Below, in pieces: positions 26,318-34,882 of a DNA stretch of 64,000 nt (the stretch's first letter is position 1; every line of letters begins with the position of its first letter). The DNA is taken from assembly GCA_963752225.1 (NCBI GenBank), contig CAVVXS010000007.1, positions 620,001 to 684,000 on the forward strand. The letters run 5' to 3'. The position numbers and the translations under genes are program-made. The DNA comes from JBBROS01 sp963752225 (GTDB lineage: Bacteria > Pseudomonadota > Alphaproteobacteria > Acetobacterales > Acetobacteraceae). Below the pieces are notes generated by a model that was given only the letters and a program-made list of their open reading frames with translations, was not told where the DNA came from and searched no databases.

Positions 26318-26395
26318 TGGTCGGGGCGAGAGGATTCGAACCTCCGGCCTCTTGCTCCCGAAGCAAGCGTACTACCAGGCTGTACCTACGCCCCG
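26318..26395 (-). tRNA. tRNA-Pro (anticodon CGG)
   Basis: On the minus strand a 78-base cloverleaf runs from CGGGGCG at 26395 to an encoded CCA at 26318-26320. Acceptor CGGGGCG/CGCCCCG pairs fully; the D arm is GTAC-AGCCTGGTA-GTAC; the anticodon arm CTTGC-TTCGGGA-GCAAG puts CGG at positions 34-36; the T arm has GGAGG-TTCGAAT-CCTCT. It reads the proline codon CCG, frequent in this GC-rich genome. It lies convergent to ugpC. Confidence 0.96.
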
Positions 26396-26450
26396 ACCGA
26401 GGCGCCGCGTATAGCGGGTCGGCCCGAGGGGGGCAAGGGCGTGCGGCGGT

Positions 26451-27050
26451 TTACACGCGCTCGGGCTGACCCGGCGCCGGGCGGGTGAGGGACGCGAGCC
26501 GATCGAGCAGCGCCGGCACGTCCGCGACGACGTCGTAAAGCCGGGCCGTCTCGGGCGCGGCAAAGCCTTGGGCGACGGCTGCCTCGAGCATCGCGACGTA
26601 TGGCCCGGCCCAGCCCTCGACGTCGCACACGAAGATCGGCTTGTCGTGCAAGCCCAACTGCCGCCAGGTCGTGATCTCGATGGTTTCGTCGAAGGTGCCG
26701 AGGCCGCCGGGCATGGCCACGAACGCGTCGGCGGCGGCGAACATCTGGCGCTTGCGGTCGTGCATGCTGTCGGTCACGACCAGTGCGACCGGCCCTTGAT
26801 GCGCGACCTCCCGACGCTGCAGGAACTCCGGGATGATGCCGAGCACTTCGCCGCCGGCTTCGATGACCGCGTCGGCGATCACGCCCATCAAGCCGACCTG
26901 GCCGCCGCCGTAGACAAGCCGGATCCCGGCCGCGGCGAGCCCGCGCCCGAGCTCGACGCAGGACGCGCGGAACGCCGGATCGGCGCCGTATCGCGAGCCG
27001 CAGAACACGGCGACCGAGAGTGGGGTGTCGGCTTGAGGCGAGTGGGGCAT
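26451..27050 (-). CDS. TIGR00730 / LOG family protein
   Basis: Rossmann-fold protein of 199 residues of the LOG family, whose characterised members release cytokinin bases from nucleotide monophosphates or act as AMP nucleosidases. The diagnostic PGGLGTFDE motif is present, preceded by SMHDRKRQMFAAADAFVAMPG (the arginine and lysine bind phosphate) and followed by LYDVV near the end. N-terminal VAVFCGSRYGADPAF is standard. The second ATG (27050) is used because AAAGGA is spaced six bases from it; ATG at 27056 would be too close. The physiological substrate in this bacterium is unknown. Confidence 0.87.
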   Translation of the reverse strand: MPHSPQADTPLSVAVFCGSRYGADPAFRASCVELGRGLAAAGIRLVYGGGQVGLMGVIADAVIEAGGEVLGIIPEFLQRREVAHQGPVALVVTDSMHDRKRQMFAAADAFVAMPGGLGTFDETIEITTWRQLGLHDKPIFVCDVEGWAGPYVAMLEAAVAQGFAAPETARLYDVVADVPALLDRLASLTRPAPGQPERV

Positions 27051-27233
27051 CAACATCCTTTGGCAGCGAGATGACGTCAGGCAAGATTCTCCATGGCGGA
27101 TCGGCTGCCAGGGTGCAACGATCGCCCCGGGCTGGCGTGACCCGGAGGATTGGGGGGAAACGGCCCGGGTGAGGCGACAGTTCGTCGCCGCCTGGACCTG
27201 CTGGGTTCAGTTTTCCATAGATAGGGAGCCTGC

Positions 27234-27686
27234 ATGAGAAAATTTTTGCTGACGGTCGGCCTCGTGTCGCTGTCCTTGTCGGGGGCGGTCATGGCCCAGG
27301 GCATCAGCTTGAAGCCCGACGAGATCATCGCCGCGCGGCAGGCCGGGATGGCGGCGGTCGGCGGGGTGATGGAAGCGATGAAGGCCGGGGTGGCGTCAAG
27401 TGCCGAGGTGAAGCCGTTCACCGATGGCGCCGGCGGCATGGCGAAGTGGGGCCACGCCTATCCCGCGCTGTTCCCCGACGGCACCCAGACCGGGCACGAG
27501 ACCAAGGCCAAGCCGGAGATCTGGTCCGACCGGGCAGGCTTCGAGAAGGCGGCGGCGACGATGGCCGCCACGGCGGAGAAGCTCGGCGAGGTCGCCAAGA
27601 CCGGCGACAAGGCGGCGTTCGCGACTGCGTTCGACGCGATGGGCAAGACCTGCGGCGGCTGCCACCGTAACTACAAGAACCGCTGA
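27234..27686 (+). CDS. cycP: Cytochrome c' (class II c-type cytochrome)
   Basis: Periplasmic four-helix-bundle haem protein of 150 residues. A Sec signal peptide (KFLLTVGLVSLSLSGAVMAQ) is followed by a helical protein and a C-terminal haem site CGGCH, with Cys140, Cys143 and His144 in the last eleven residues, the class II arrangement. Other c' landmarks are PDEIIAARQAGM near the start and AKPEIWSDRAGFEKAA. These proteins bind NO and CO and are common in purple bacteria. The preceding 180 bp contains an inverted repeat GGCGAC-N5-GTCGCC at 27173-27189 that could be an operator. Confidence 0.9.
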   Translation: MRKFLLTVGLVSLSLSGAVMAQGISLKPDEIIAARQAGMAAVGGVMEAMKAGVASSAEVKPFTDGAGGMAKWGHAYPALFPDGTQTGHETKAKPEIWSDRAGFEKAAATMAATAEKLGEVAKTGDKAAFATAFDAMGKTCGGCHRNYKNR

Positions 27687-27706
27687 ATTCGGCCGCGGCG
27701 GCCTAT

Positions 27707-27725
27707 TCCCTCTGCAGCGGAGGGA
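27707..27725 (+). terminator. Hairpin after the cytochrome c' gene
   Basis: TCCCTC (27707-27712) pairs with GAGGGA (27720-27725) around a seven-base loop, 20 bp after the stop. A second small repeat AGGTTG/CAACCT follows within 25 bp. No T-run; probable but unproven transcript end. Confidence 0.35.
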
Positions 27726-27792
27726 GGTTGGGCTGCCGCAACCTTAGGCGGCTTCGGTGCGTTGACAAAATGACGCAGCAGAGGGCTCGCCG

Positions 27793-27945
27793 ATGTCGTT
27801 GATCCTGATTATCATCCTCGTGGTGCTGTTCGCCGGCGGCGGCTATGGCTGGCGCTCGGGCTATTACGGCGGCGGTGCGTTCGGCGGCGGGCTCGGTTTG
27901 GTTGTGATCATCGTGATCGCGTTGCTGGTGATGGGACGCCTCTGA
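27793..27945 (+). CDS. Small glycine-rich membrane peptide, DUF3309-like
   Basis: Fifty-codon gene beginning ATG at 27793 and ending TGA at 27945. The N-terminal half is a hydrophobic helix (SLILIIILVVLFAGG), then a glycine/tyrosine-rich hinge (YGWRSGYYGGGAFGGG), then a second hydrophobic helix ending in LLVMGRL. This hairpin layout resembles the DUF3309 family of short membrane peptides of unknown function. A TTGACA at 27762-27767 lies about 26 bp ahead of the start. Short length and low complexity make it easy to miss; codon use looks like neighbours. Confidence 0.65.
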   Translation: MSLILIIILVVLFAGGGYGWRSGYYGGGAFGGGLGLVVIIVIALLVMGRL

Positions 27946-27986
27946 TCACAGCCGCGCCGGCGTTGCCCTGAACGCGCAGCGCGGCG

Positions 27987-28490
27987 TCAGGCCGTGTCGT
28001 CCGAGCCCCGCGTGCGCAGGTTCAGCATCTCCTCCGCCTCGCGGGCGAGTTGCAGGAGCTGCAGGCGGGCACGCTCCGGCACTGTCCGCGGGACGTGATC
28101 CATCACGCACAGCGTGCCCACCGGCTGCTCGCCGGGACCGTGCACCGGGACGCCGGCGTAGAAGCGGATGTTCGGCCGGCCGGTGACCGGGGGGAGGTCG
28201 GCAAAGCGCGCATCGGTCATCGCGTCCTCGACCACCAGCACCTTGTCCCGCTCGACCACGGCGGCGCAGAAGGTCGCCTTGCGAGGCCAGTCCCGCGGCA
28301 ACGGCCCGACATTCGCCTTCAGCCAGACCCGGTCCTCGCTGACGATCGCCAGCATCGCCATCGGCACCCGGAACAGCTGCGCCGCGGTGAAGACGAGTCC
28401 GTCATAGGAGGCTTCCCGCGGGGTATCCAGGATCGAACAAGCGTGAACCGCCTCGAGCCGTGCTGCCTCGCTTCCGGATGATGCTTGCAT
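27987..28490 (-). CDS. GAF domain-containing protein
   Basis: Stand-alone GAF sensor domain of 167 residues. The start is typical of GAF proteins (ARLEAVHACSILDTPREASYDGLVFTAA in the family's position), then VPMAMLAIVSEDRVWLKANVG, FCAAVV, LVVEDAMTDARFADLP and RFYAGVPVHGPGEQPVGTLCVMD. No output domain is attached, so it may bind a small ligand or act on a partner. ATG at 28490 was preferred to the GTG at 28529 because homologues usually begin shortly before EAVHACSILDTP. It is divergent from ku. Confidence 0.75.
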   Translation of the reverse strand: MQASSGSEAARLEAVHACSILDTPREASYDGLVFTAAQLFRVPMAMLAIVSEDRVWLKANVGPLPRDWPRKATFCAAVVERDKVLVVEDAMTDARFADLPPVTGRPNIRFYAGVPVHGPGEQPVGTLCVMDHVPRTVPERARLQLLQLAREAEEMLNLRTRGSDDTA

Positions 28491-28677
28491 CACCACACCG
28501 CCTGCGTCACGCCGAACATCCCCGAGCACCTGCTAAGTCGTTCTGGTTTGTAAGCATTTCCCAGTCCTGGCGCAATCAACCTGTGTGTTATGTGCCTGAA
28601 ACAGCGTCGCCGGAGCCGGCTTGTCCACGACCGGCCTCAGGGCCGAGCCGAAAGCCGGCCGGCATCGTTGACGGCCA

Positions 28678-28702
28678 GGAACCGGCACGGTCCGGCGCCG
28701 TT
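28678..28702 (+). promoter_or_regulatory. EcfG (general stress sigma factor)-like promoter upstream of ku
   Basis: GGAAC at 28678-28682 and CGTT at 28699-28702 are separated by 16 bases, matching the alphaproteobacterial EcfG consensus GGAAC-N16/17-CGTT exactly. Transcription would start near 28710, about 33 bp before the ku ATG. ku genes are stress-sigma targets in some rhizobia. Confidence 0.55.
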
Positions 28703-28742
28703 CAGCCTGGGATTGCAACGATGCGTCGGAGAGGGTGTTCGG

Positions 28743-29654
28743 ATGGCTCGGCCGGTCTGGGAAGGGCATCTTCGGTTGTCGTTGGTGACCTGCCCGGTCG
28801 CCCTGTTCAAGGCGACGACCGAGGGCGCGACGGTGCACCTCCATCTGCTGCACCCGGAAAGCCACAACCGGGTCAAGCAGGCGTGGAAGGATCCGACGCT
28901 GCCCGACGGCGAGCAGGAGGTCCCGCGCGGCGAGCTGCTGCATGGCTACGAACTCGAGCACGGCCGCTACGTGATCGTCGAAGACACGGACTTGAAGTCG
29001 GTGCGGCTGGAAAGCACCAAGACGATTCAGATCGAGCGCTTCGTGGATGTGGCGTCGATCGATCGGCTGTATTGGGACCAGCCCTACTTCATGGCGCCGA
29101 CCGGCAAGAGCGACATGCAAGAGCCGTTCGCGGTGATCCGGGACGCCATGGCGCAAGCCGGCCGAGTGGCGTTGGGGCGGGTGGTCATGACCGGACGGGA
29201 GCGCACGGTGGCGATCGAGCCGCGCCATGGCGGCCTGCTGCTGACGACGCTGCATTCGCATGATGAGGTGCGTCAGGACACGGAGGTGTTCGAAGGGCTC
29301 GAGGACCTGCGGGCCGACCCGTCGATGATCGAGATCGCGCAAGCGATCATCGGCAAGCAGGAGGGAGCGTTCGAGCCGGAGTCGTTCCACGACCGCTATG
29401 CGGAAGCGTTGAAGGAGCTGATCGAGCGGAAGGCGGCCGGGGCGACCGTGACGGCGGACGCGGAGCCGCCGCCGGAAAGCAACGTCGTGGACCTGATGGC
29501 GGCGCTGCGAGCCAGCCTCAAGGGCCCGGACGGGTCCGTGGACAAGCCTGCCGCCGCCAAGGCCGCACCGAAGCCGGCGGCGAAAGCTGCGGCGAAGGCC
29601 GCGCCCAAGGCGAAGGCGCCGGCCAAGAAGGCAGCCGGGGGCCGCGGACGTTGA
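28743..29654 (+). CDS. ku: Non-homologous end joining protein Ku
   Basis: Bacterial Ku, a homodimeric ring that binds double-strand DNA ends and recruits LigD. The protein is 303 residues: the Ku core starts ARPVWEGHLRLSLVTCPVALF and includes KQAWKDPTLPDGEQEVPRGELLHGYE-type text, RFVDVASIDRLYWDQPYFMAP, LGRVVMTGRER and the helical arm around PESFHDRYAEALKELIERK. The last 60 residues are a lysine/alanine/proline tail of the kind that modulates DNA binding. ATG at 28743 follows GGAGAGGG; the upstream open frame is not Ku-like. No ligD lies in the window, so its partner must be elsewhere. Confidence 0.93.
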   Translation: MARPVWEGHLRLSLVTCPVALFKATTEGATVHLHLLHPESHNRVKQAWKDPTLPDGEQEVPRGELLHGYELEHGRYVIVEDTDLKSVRLESTKTIQIERFVDVASIDRLYWDQPYFMAPTGKSDMQEPFAVIRDAMAQAGRVALGRVVMTGRERTVAIEPRHGGLLLTTLHSHDEVRQDTEVFEGLEDLRADPSMIEIAQAIIGKQEGAFEPESFHDRYAEALKELIERKAAGATVTADAEPPPESNVVDLMAALRASLKGPDGSVDKPAAAKAAPKPAAKAAAKAAPKAKAPAKKAAGGRGR

Positions 29655-29685
29655 TCGAGCCCGCGGCCCCGTAACCCGGCGCCGC

Positions 29686-30396
29686 TTAGCCGAACGTGAC
29701 GACCGCCCAGACCGCCGCCGCCGAAACGGCGGCCACGCCCACCGCCAGCAACGGACTGCTGAAGCGGGGCTGCCGCATGGTCGCCGGCAGGCGTTTCTTG
29801 CCGGTCACCATCGCCCGCACCAAGTCGTGCCGCTTCACGACGGCGTAGGCCACGATTGCGACGATATGCAGCGCGACGAGTTCGAGGATGATGTTGAACA
29901 GGAGCGCGTGCACGCCGGTGACCTGGTCACTGGTGGCGCGCTCGAGATGATGCGCGAGCGGCGCCTCGATGACGCCGTCGTCTTCCCGGCTGAACAGTCC
30001 GGTGCCGGCTTGGCCCAGCAGCGCCAGCAGCATGAGCAACACCATCCAGCCGCCGGCGGCGTTGTGGCCGATCTCGGTGTCGGGCTCGCGCCGGCCGAAT
30101 TGCGCCAGGTGGCGCAGGCCGTGCAGCGGGCTGCGCAGGAACGCGCCGAATCGCGAGGTTTCGCTGCCGACGAAGCCCCAGACCACGCGGAACAACAGCA
30201 GCGTCAGGATCGTGTAGCCGGACAGGAAATGCAGCTGCAGCCAGTCCTTCTTGACGGCGACGTAGCTGAACGCGATCAGGATGACGATGGCCCAATGGAA
30301 CAGCCGGGTCGGCGCGTCCCAGACCCGCATCGACAGAACGGGCACGCGTGGCTTGGCGGGGCCGACGGGCAGGCGGGCGGTGGGGCTGCGCGGCAT
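29686..30396 (-). CDS. Cytochrome b561-type membrane protein
   Basis: Di-haem b-type cytochrome domain protein of 236 residues with four to five membrane helices. The sequence VWDAPTRLFHWAIVILIAFSYV carries the first haem-ligand His (RLFHW, a family signature); further histidines occur in LQLHFLSGYTILTLLLFRVVWGF, in GVHALLFNIILELVALHIVAIVAY and near HNAAGGW. Such proteins pass electrons between quinones and small c-type cytochromes, so the c' gene 2 kb away could be related, though the genes are not adjacent. ATG at 30396 has AGGA upstream and is preferred to the longer frame start at 30498. Confidence 0.85.
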   Translation of the reverse strand: MPRSPTARLPVGPAKPRVPVLSMRVWDAPTRLFHWAIVILIAFSYVAVKKDWLQLHFLSGYTILTLLLFRVVWGFVGSETSRFGAFLRSPLHGLRHLAQFGRREPDTEIGHNAAGGWMVLLMLLALLGQAGTGLFSREDDGVIEAPLAHHLERATSDQVTGVHALLFNIILELVALHIVAIVAYAVVKRHDLVRAMVTGKKRLPATMRQPRFSSPLLAVGVAAVSAAAVWAVVTFG

Positions 30397-30479
30397 GGAG
30401 CTTCCTGGCTGGGATCGACGGCAGCAACCTAGCAAGCCGTCGACTTGACGGAAACGCGCCGGGTGCCCATGCGGCGCCT

Positions 30480-31283
30480 GTGACAATCGATCTGGCACGG
30501 CTCACGGCAACCGCCGCTCCGTTTGCAGCGGCACTGGCCGCGGCGGCGGTTGCGGTCGCGGGTGGCTTGCTGGCGCGGCGGCGTCCGCTCTGGGCGCCTG
30601 CCGTCGCGACCGCGGCGGCGCTGATTGGCTGGGCCTTGCTTGCCGGGCTCAATCCACGGTCGGCGATATCGCCCCGGACGCCGGTGGACGGCTTGGTTGG
30701 GGCGGCCGGGATGCTGCTGGCGGGCGCCGTGCTGGGCGTGCGGTGGCGCAGCCGCTGGGTGAGCGCCGGGGCGGCAATGCTGGCCGCGTGGTGGCTCGCG
30801 GCGACGCCGGCGGCGCGGCCGGAATATTGGCGGGTATGGTTTGGCGCGCTCGCGGCGGCCTGGCTGCTGCGCGGCACCGGTGGCACCGAGCCGCGGCGCG
30901 TTTGGGCCGTGGCCGCGGCCGTGTGGGGTGCCTCGGCGCTGGCCGGCGCGCCGGGCGCTGCCGGGCTCGCGCTCGTGCTGGCGGCGGTGGCGGCTGGGCT
31001 TTGGGCGACGACACGGGGCGCGGTGATCCCGGCCGGCTTGTCGATGCTGGCGCTCGTTGGCGCCGAAATCGGCGCCGGCCGGGCCATGCGCGGCGGCCTT
31101 GGCGTGGTGGACCTGGCCTGCCTGGGCGCACTGGCGACGCCGGCGTCGATTGCGGTGACGGAGCGAGCAATGCGGCGCCGAACCCGGCGCGCGGCCGGCC
31201 TCATCGCGCCTGTGTTGGTGGCCGGATTGGTCGTGGGCGCGGCGTGGATCGGCGCCCGGCTGCTGCGCGGCACGCACGGCTGA
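30480..31283 (+). CDS. Hypothetical polytopic membrane protein
   Basis: Open frame of 267 residues from GTG at 30480, strongly alanine/leucine/tryptophan-rich with about eight hydrophobic segments separated by short arginine-rich loops, so an integral membrane protein is likely. No known family motif was recognised. It is divergent from the cytochrome b561 gene (83 bp apart) and is followed by the LysM gene on the same strand. High GC can create hydrophobic open frames by chance, yet the placement between two genes with no competing frame and consistent third-position GC favours a real gene. Confidence 0.55.
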   Translation: MTIDLARLTATAAPFAAALAAAAVAVAGGLLARRRPLWAPAVATAAALIGWALLAGLNPRSAISPRTPVDGLVGAAGMLLAGAVLGVRWRSRWVSAGAAMLAAWWLAATPAARPEYWRVWFGALAAAWLLRGTGGTEPRRVWAVAAAVWGASALAGAPGAAGLALVLAAVAAGLWATTRGAVIPAGLSMLALVGAEIGAGRAMRGGLGVVDLACLGALATPASIAVTERAMRRRTRRAAGLIAPVLVAGLVVGAAWIGARLLRGTHG

Positions 31284-31342
31284 CGGCTGCACAGCGTCCG
31301 CGCATAAGGAAGTGATTAACCCGCGCGGCGTAACATTACGGC

Positions 31343-32419
31343 ATGATTGCAGATGCGAGGCCTAACGCTTATAAATACTTGATGGCCATCCCAGGAGCAA
31401 GACCGCGGCCCGTCGCTTACCGCAACACGGTGGTGTCCGTGGTCGTGGCGCTGGCGGCGTTCGCGGTGGTCGCCTACTTCTGGCCGAAGCCGCACCCGTT
31501 CGACGTGGTCGACATGCCGCGCGCGCTGCTGACCGGCCCGGCGGCGGTCTTGGGCGAACATTCGCCCGGCGCGGCCGCAACCGGGACCGCGGCGGATCTG
31601 GTTTTGCCGAGTTTCGACGTCGTGCGGGTCGGACCGCGTGGCGACGCCGTGATCGCGGGACGCGCCGCCCCTGGCGCCGAGGTGATCGTCCGGGACAGCG
31701 GCGTCGAAGTGGCTCGTGCCCACGCCGACCGGCAAGGCAATTTCGTCGCCATCCCGGCCGCGCCGCTTGCGCCGGGCGGGCGCGAGCTGACGCTGGCGTC
31801 GCGCAGCGCCGGCAGCGAGGAGGTCAAGGGCGACGGCTCGGTCGTGCTCGAGGTGCCGCACCCGGCGCCGGTCCAAGTTGCCGGTGACGCGCGGTCGCCC
31901 GTGAGCGTCGTGCTGGTGCCGAACGCCGGGTCGCCACGCGTGTTGGGGGACGGGTCGCGTCCGCCCAACGGCGCGCCCCGGCTGACGCTGGATACGGTGG
32001 ATTACGATGACGCCGGCGCGATCCGGTTCACCGGCAGCGCGCCGGCGGATGGGACGATGCGGCTTTACGTAGACAACGCGCCGGCCGGCGACGTGCACGC
32101 CGACGCCGCCGGACGCTGGACGCTAACCCCGGCCGTGCCGGTCGCGGCGGGCGTGCATACGGTGCGGGTGGACCAACTCGACCGCAACGGCAAGGTCACC
32201 GCCCGGCTCGAACTGCCGTTCCAGCGGGTGGCGATGCAGGCGGCCGATCTCGCCGGCGGCAAGGTCGTGGTGCAGCCGGGCCAGAACTTGTGGCGGATCG
32301 CCCGCCTGGCATACGGGCGTGGCATGCAGTACCGGGTGATCTACCTCGCCAACCGGGAACAGATCCGCGACCCGCAGCGCATCTATCCGGGTCAAACCTT
32401 CGCGGTGCCGCCAAGCTGA
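31343..32419 (+). CDS. LysM peptidoglycan-binding domain protein
   Basis: Protein of about 358 residues, probably anchored in the inner membrane by one N-terminal helix (VVSVVVALAAFAVVAYFW). The periplasmic part has beta-rich Ig-like stretches (PRGDAVIAGRAAPGAEVIV and FTGSAPADGTMRLYVDN) that resemble each other, and a C-terminal LysM domain from about residue 308 (VQPGQNLWRIARLAYG through IYPGQTFAVP), which binds peptidoglycan glycan strands. ATG at 31343 has no clear ribosome site; ATG at 31382 (MAIPGARPR) is an alternative start. Related alphaproteobacterial proteins are annotated as LysM domain proteins of unknown role. Confidence 0.82.
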   Translation: MIADARPNAYKYLMAIPGARPRPVAYRNTVVSVVVALAAFAVVAYFWPKPHPFDVVDMPRALLTGPAAVLGEHSPGAAATGTAADLVLPSFDVVRVGPRGDAVIAGRAAPGAEVIVRDSGVEVARAHADRQGNFVAIPAAPLAPGGRELTLASRSAGSEEVKGDGSVVLEVPHPAPVQVAGDARSPVSVVLVPNAGSPRVLGDGSRPPNGAPRLTLDTVDYDDAGAIRFTGSAPADGTMRLYVDNAPAGDVHADAAGRWTLTPAVPVAAGVHTVRVDQLDRNGKVTARLELPFQRVAMQAADLAGGKVVVQPGQNLWRIARLAYGRGMQYRVIYLANREQIRDPQRIYPGQTFAVPPS

Positions 32420-32482
32420 GCGTGGCGGCGGTCCGCTGACGTCCTTGTGCGGCCCGGGAGCCGGCCCCATACAGGCAAAATC

Positions 32483-33202
32483 ATGACGTTGTCCGAGACA
32501 CTTCGCACCGTAGTCGCCCCGCCGCATCCGGCCGGGAAGCCCTTCATCATCGCCGGCATTCTGGTCGCCTTGCTGGGCCTCGCGGTCGGCGCCTGGATAT
32601 TCTGGCTGGGGACGCTGTTCCTCCTGTTCTGCCTGTACTTTTTTCGCGACCCGGAGCGGGTGGCGCCGGGCCGGCCCGGCACCGTCGTCGCCCCGGCTGA
32701 TGGGCGCGTGGTCTCGGTGTCGCCCGCCGTGCCGCCTGCCGAACTCGGTCTCGGACCGGCCCCGCGCTGGCGGGTGGCGACATTCCTGTCGGTCATGGAC
32801 GTCCACGTGAACCGTGTTCCCGTCGACGGCGTGGTGACGCGCATCGCTTATCGGCACGGCGCCTTCCTCAATGCCAGCGTCGATAAGGCCAGCGACCTGA
32901 ACGAGCGCAACGCCCTGGCGATCCGGACCGCCGACGGCCGAAGCTTTGCCGTCGTCCAGATCGCCGGGCTGATCGCGCGCCGGATCGTCTGCCAGGTGCG
33001 GGAGGGTGACCCGGTGCGGGCGGGCGCGCGGTTCGGCCTCATTCGGTTTGGCAGCCGCACGGACCTCTATCTGCCCGAAGGCGTGGTCCCGTTGGTGGCC
33101 GAAGGGCAGACCATGATCGGCGGCGAGACTGTGATCGCCGAGCTTGCCCCGGTCGAAGCCGCCGAACAAACCGTTCCGGCCGATGAGATGGGCCTGGCCT
33201 GA
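32483..33202 (+). CDS. psd: Phosphatidylserine decarboxylase family protein
   Basis: Pyruvoyl enzyme that converts phosphatidylserine to phosphatidylethanolamine in the membrane. The 239-residue protein has two N-terminal membrane helices, then RDPERVAPGRPGTVVAPADGRVV-type text, SVMDVHVNRVPVDG with the catalytic His, and the self-cleavage site in FGLIRFGSRTDLYLP: the Ser of GSR becomes the pyruvoyl group. Length and the GSR motif place it in the short Psd type common in alphaproteobacteria. It overlaps pssA by one base (TGATG), making a two-gene PE synthesis operon. Confidence 0.93.
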   Translation: MTLSETLRTVVAPPHPAGKPFIIAGILVALLGLAVGAWIFWLGTLFLLFCLYFFRDPERVAPGRPGTVVAPADGRVVSVSPAVPPAELGLGPAPRWRVATFLSVMDVHVNRVPVDGVVTRIAYRHGAFLNASVDKASDLNERNALAIRTADGRSFAVVQIAGLIARRIVCQVREGDPVRAGARFGLIRFGSRTDLYLPEGVVPLVAEGQTMIGGETVIAELAPVEAAEQTVPADEMGLA

Positions 33203-34044
33203 TGGACACAAGGGTGTCGCCGGTCAGCCGTTTTCGGACCAAGCTGCGCGCCCGGGCGAGGCCCCGGGTCGCCGGCTTGTCGTTCAACCGGATGGTCCCC
33301 AACATCCTGACCCTGCTTGGGCTTTGCGCCGGCCTGACCAGCATGCGCTATGCGCTGGAGGCGAGGTTCGGATCGGCGGCGGTGGCGGTGATGGTCGCCG
33401 GGTGCATCGACGGGCTCGATGGCCGCCTGGCGCGGATGCTGAAGGCCACCTCCCGCTTCGGCGCCGAGTTCGACAGCCTGGCGGATTTCTGCTGTTTCGG
33501 CGTTGCGCCAGCGTTCATCCTGTATCTCTGGTCGCTCGAAGCCTATGGCGGCTTCGGCTTTGCGCCATGCCTGATGTTCGCCGTGTGCATGGCGCTGCGG
33601 CTTGCGCGGTTCAACGCCGCTCTGGACGCGCCGCCGCCGATCGCTCACGCGTACGCTTATAACTTCTTCACCGGCGTGCCGGCGCCGGCCGGGGCGGGGC
33701 TTGTGATGTTCCCGCTGTTCCTCGGCCTCGAATCGCAGCAGCTTGGCGTGCAATGGGTGTCGGCACTGGCGCACAACCCGATTTTCTGCGCCGCGTCGCT
33801 GGTCGGGACGGCATTGCTGCTGGTTTCCACCCTGCCGGTCTGGAGCTTCAAGAATTTCAAGGTGCCGGGCGCTTACGTGCTGCCGGTGCTGCTGGGCATC
33901 GGCACCTTCACGGCGCTGCTGGTGGCTGATCCCTGGGCGGCGCTCGCCGGGGCGGGGCTGATCTACCTGCTGATGCTGCCGTTCAGCCGGCGCAGCTTCC
34001 ATCGGCTGCGGGCCGCGGCCGAGGCGGGGCGGGAACTCGGCTGA
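33202..34044 (+). CDS. pssA: CDP-diacylglycerol-serine O-phosphatidyltransferase
   Basis: Integral membrane enzyme making phosphatidylserine from CDP-diacylglycerol and serine. The CDP-alcohol phosphatidyltransferase signature is complete: DG-x2-AR-x8-G-x3-D-x3-D is seen as DGLDGRLARML followed by G, D and D in FGAEFDSLADF. Eight hydrophobic segments fit family topology; NRMVPNILTLLGLCAGLTSMR is the typical start. 280 residues. Its product is the substrate of the psd-encoded enzyme directly upstream. Confidence 0.94.
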   Translation: MDTRVSPVSRFRTKLRARARPRVAGLSFNRMVPNILTLLGLCAGLTSMRYALEARFGSAAVAVMVAGCIDGLDGRLARMLKATSRFGAEFDSLADFCCFGVAPAFILYLWSLEAYGGFGFAPCLMFAVCMALRLARFNAALDAPPPIAHAYAYNFFTGVPAPAGAGLVMFPLFLGLESQQLGVQWVSALAHNPIFCAASLVGTALLLVSTLPVWSFKNFKVPGAYVLPVLLGIGTFTALLVADPWAALAGAGLIYLLMLPFSRRSFHRLRAAAEAGRELG

Positions 34045-34105
34045 GCTGCACCGGACTGAGCTACACTGGAGCCAACTGGTTCGGTCGCCCTGTTGCCGCT
34101 GGCGC

Positions 34106-34882
34106 CTATCCGGTCGTCGCTTGCACAAGCGCCCGTTCGGCGCCGGAGCCTTCCTCGACTTCCGCGTCGGTCAGCATGCGCCAAGTGCCGCCGACCAGGA
34201 TTTCGCACGGCCGGAAACGAGCCTTGTAGGCCATCTTCCGGCTCTCGGGCACCCAGTAGCCGAGGTACACGTAAGGCAACCCCTCGGCCCGCGCCCGGTC
34301 GACCAGCCACAGGATGGCGAACGAGCCGAGCGACTGCCGATCGAGCTCCGGCGCGTAGAAGCTGTAGACGGCCGACAAGCCATCGCCGAGCCGGTCGGTG
34401 AGGCAGCAGCCGACCAGGCGCCCCTCCGCCCGGAACTCGGTGATGGTGGTGTCGATCGGCGTATCCTCCACCATCGCCCGGAAGTCGTAGAAACTCATCG
34501 TCGCCATGTCACCGTCGCCATGGCGCTGCTGCTGGTAGCGCTGGAATAGCTGGAACTGCTCGGCGGTGGCGCGCGGCGGAACGTCGTGGCTCTCGACCGC
34601 GGCGTTGGCCCGCAGGATGCGGCGCAGGCCGCGATCGGGGGTGAAGGTCGCGACCGGGATGCGGATCGGCACGCAGGACTGGCACGCCGGGCAGACCGGG
34701 GCGTAGGCGATGTTGTGGCTGCGGCGGAAACCGGCCCGCGACAACCGATCGTGCAGGTTCTCGGCTTCGGGCCCGGTGATCTCGGTGACGACCTTTCGCT
34801 CCGTGCGTCCGGCCACGTAGGGGCACGGCAGCGGCGCGGTCGTGTAGAAGAACTGCGGACGGCGGGGTGGCTTGTAACTCAT
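34106..34882 (-). CDS. bpt: Aspartate/glutamate leucyltransferase (arginyl-tRNA-protein transferase family)
   Basis: N-end-rule aminoacyl transferase of 258 residues that attaches an amino acid (leucine for Bpt type) to proteins with N-terminal Asp or Glu, marking them for ClpS-ClpAP. Cysteine motif CPACQSCVPIRIPV near residue 55, followed by FQRYQQQRHGDG and the acetyltransferase-like half with YSFYAPELDRQSLGSFAILW and YVYLGYWVPESRKMAYKARF, are family hallmarks. ATG at 34882 overlaps the RDD gene stop as ATGA. The longer open frame to 35464 is not homologous. Whether it transfers Leu or Arg is family-level knowledge, not visible here. Confidence 0.93.
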   Translation of the reverse strand: MSYKPPRRPQFFYTTAPLPCPYVAGRTERKVVTEITGPEAENLHDRLSRAGFRRSHNIAYAPVCPACQSCVPIRIPVATFTPDRGLRRILRANAAVESHDVPPRATAEQFQLFQRYQQQRHGDGDMATMSFYDFRAMVEDTPIDTTITEFRAEGRLVGCCLTDRLGDGLSAVYSFYAPELDRQSLGSFAILWLVDRARAEGLPYVYLGYWVPESRKMAYKARFRPCEILVGGTWRMLTDAEVEEGSGAERALVQATTG

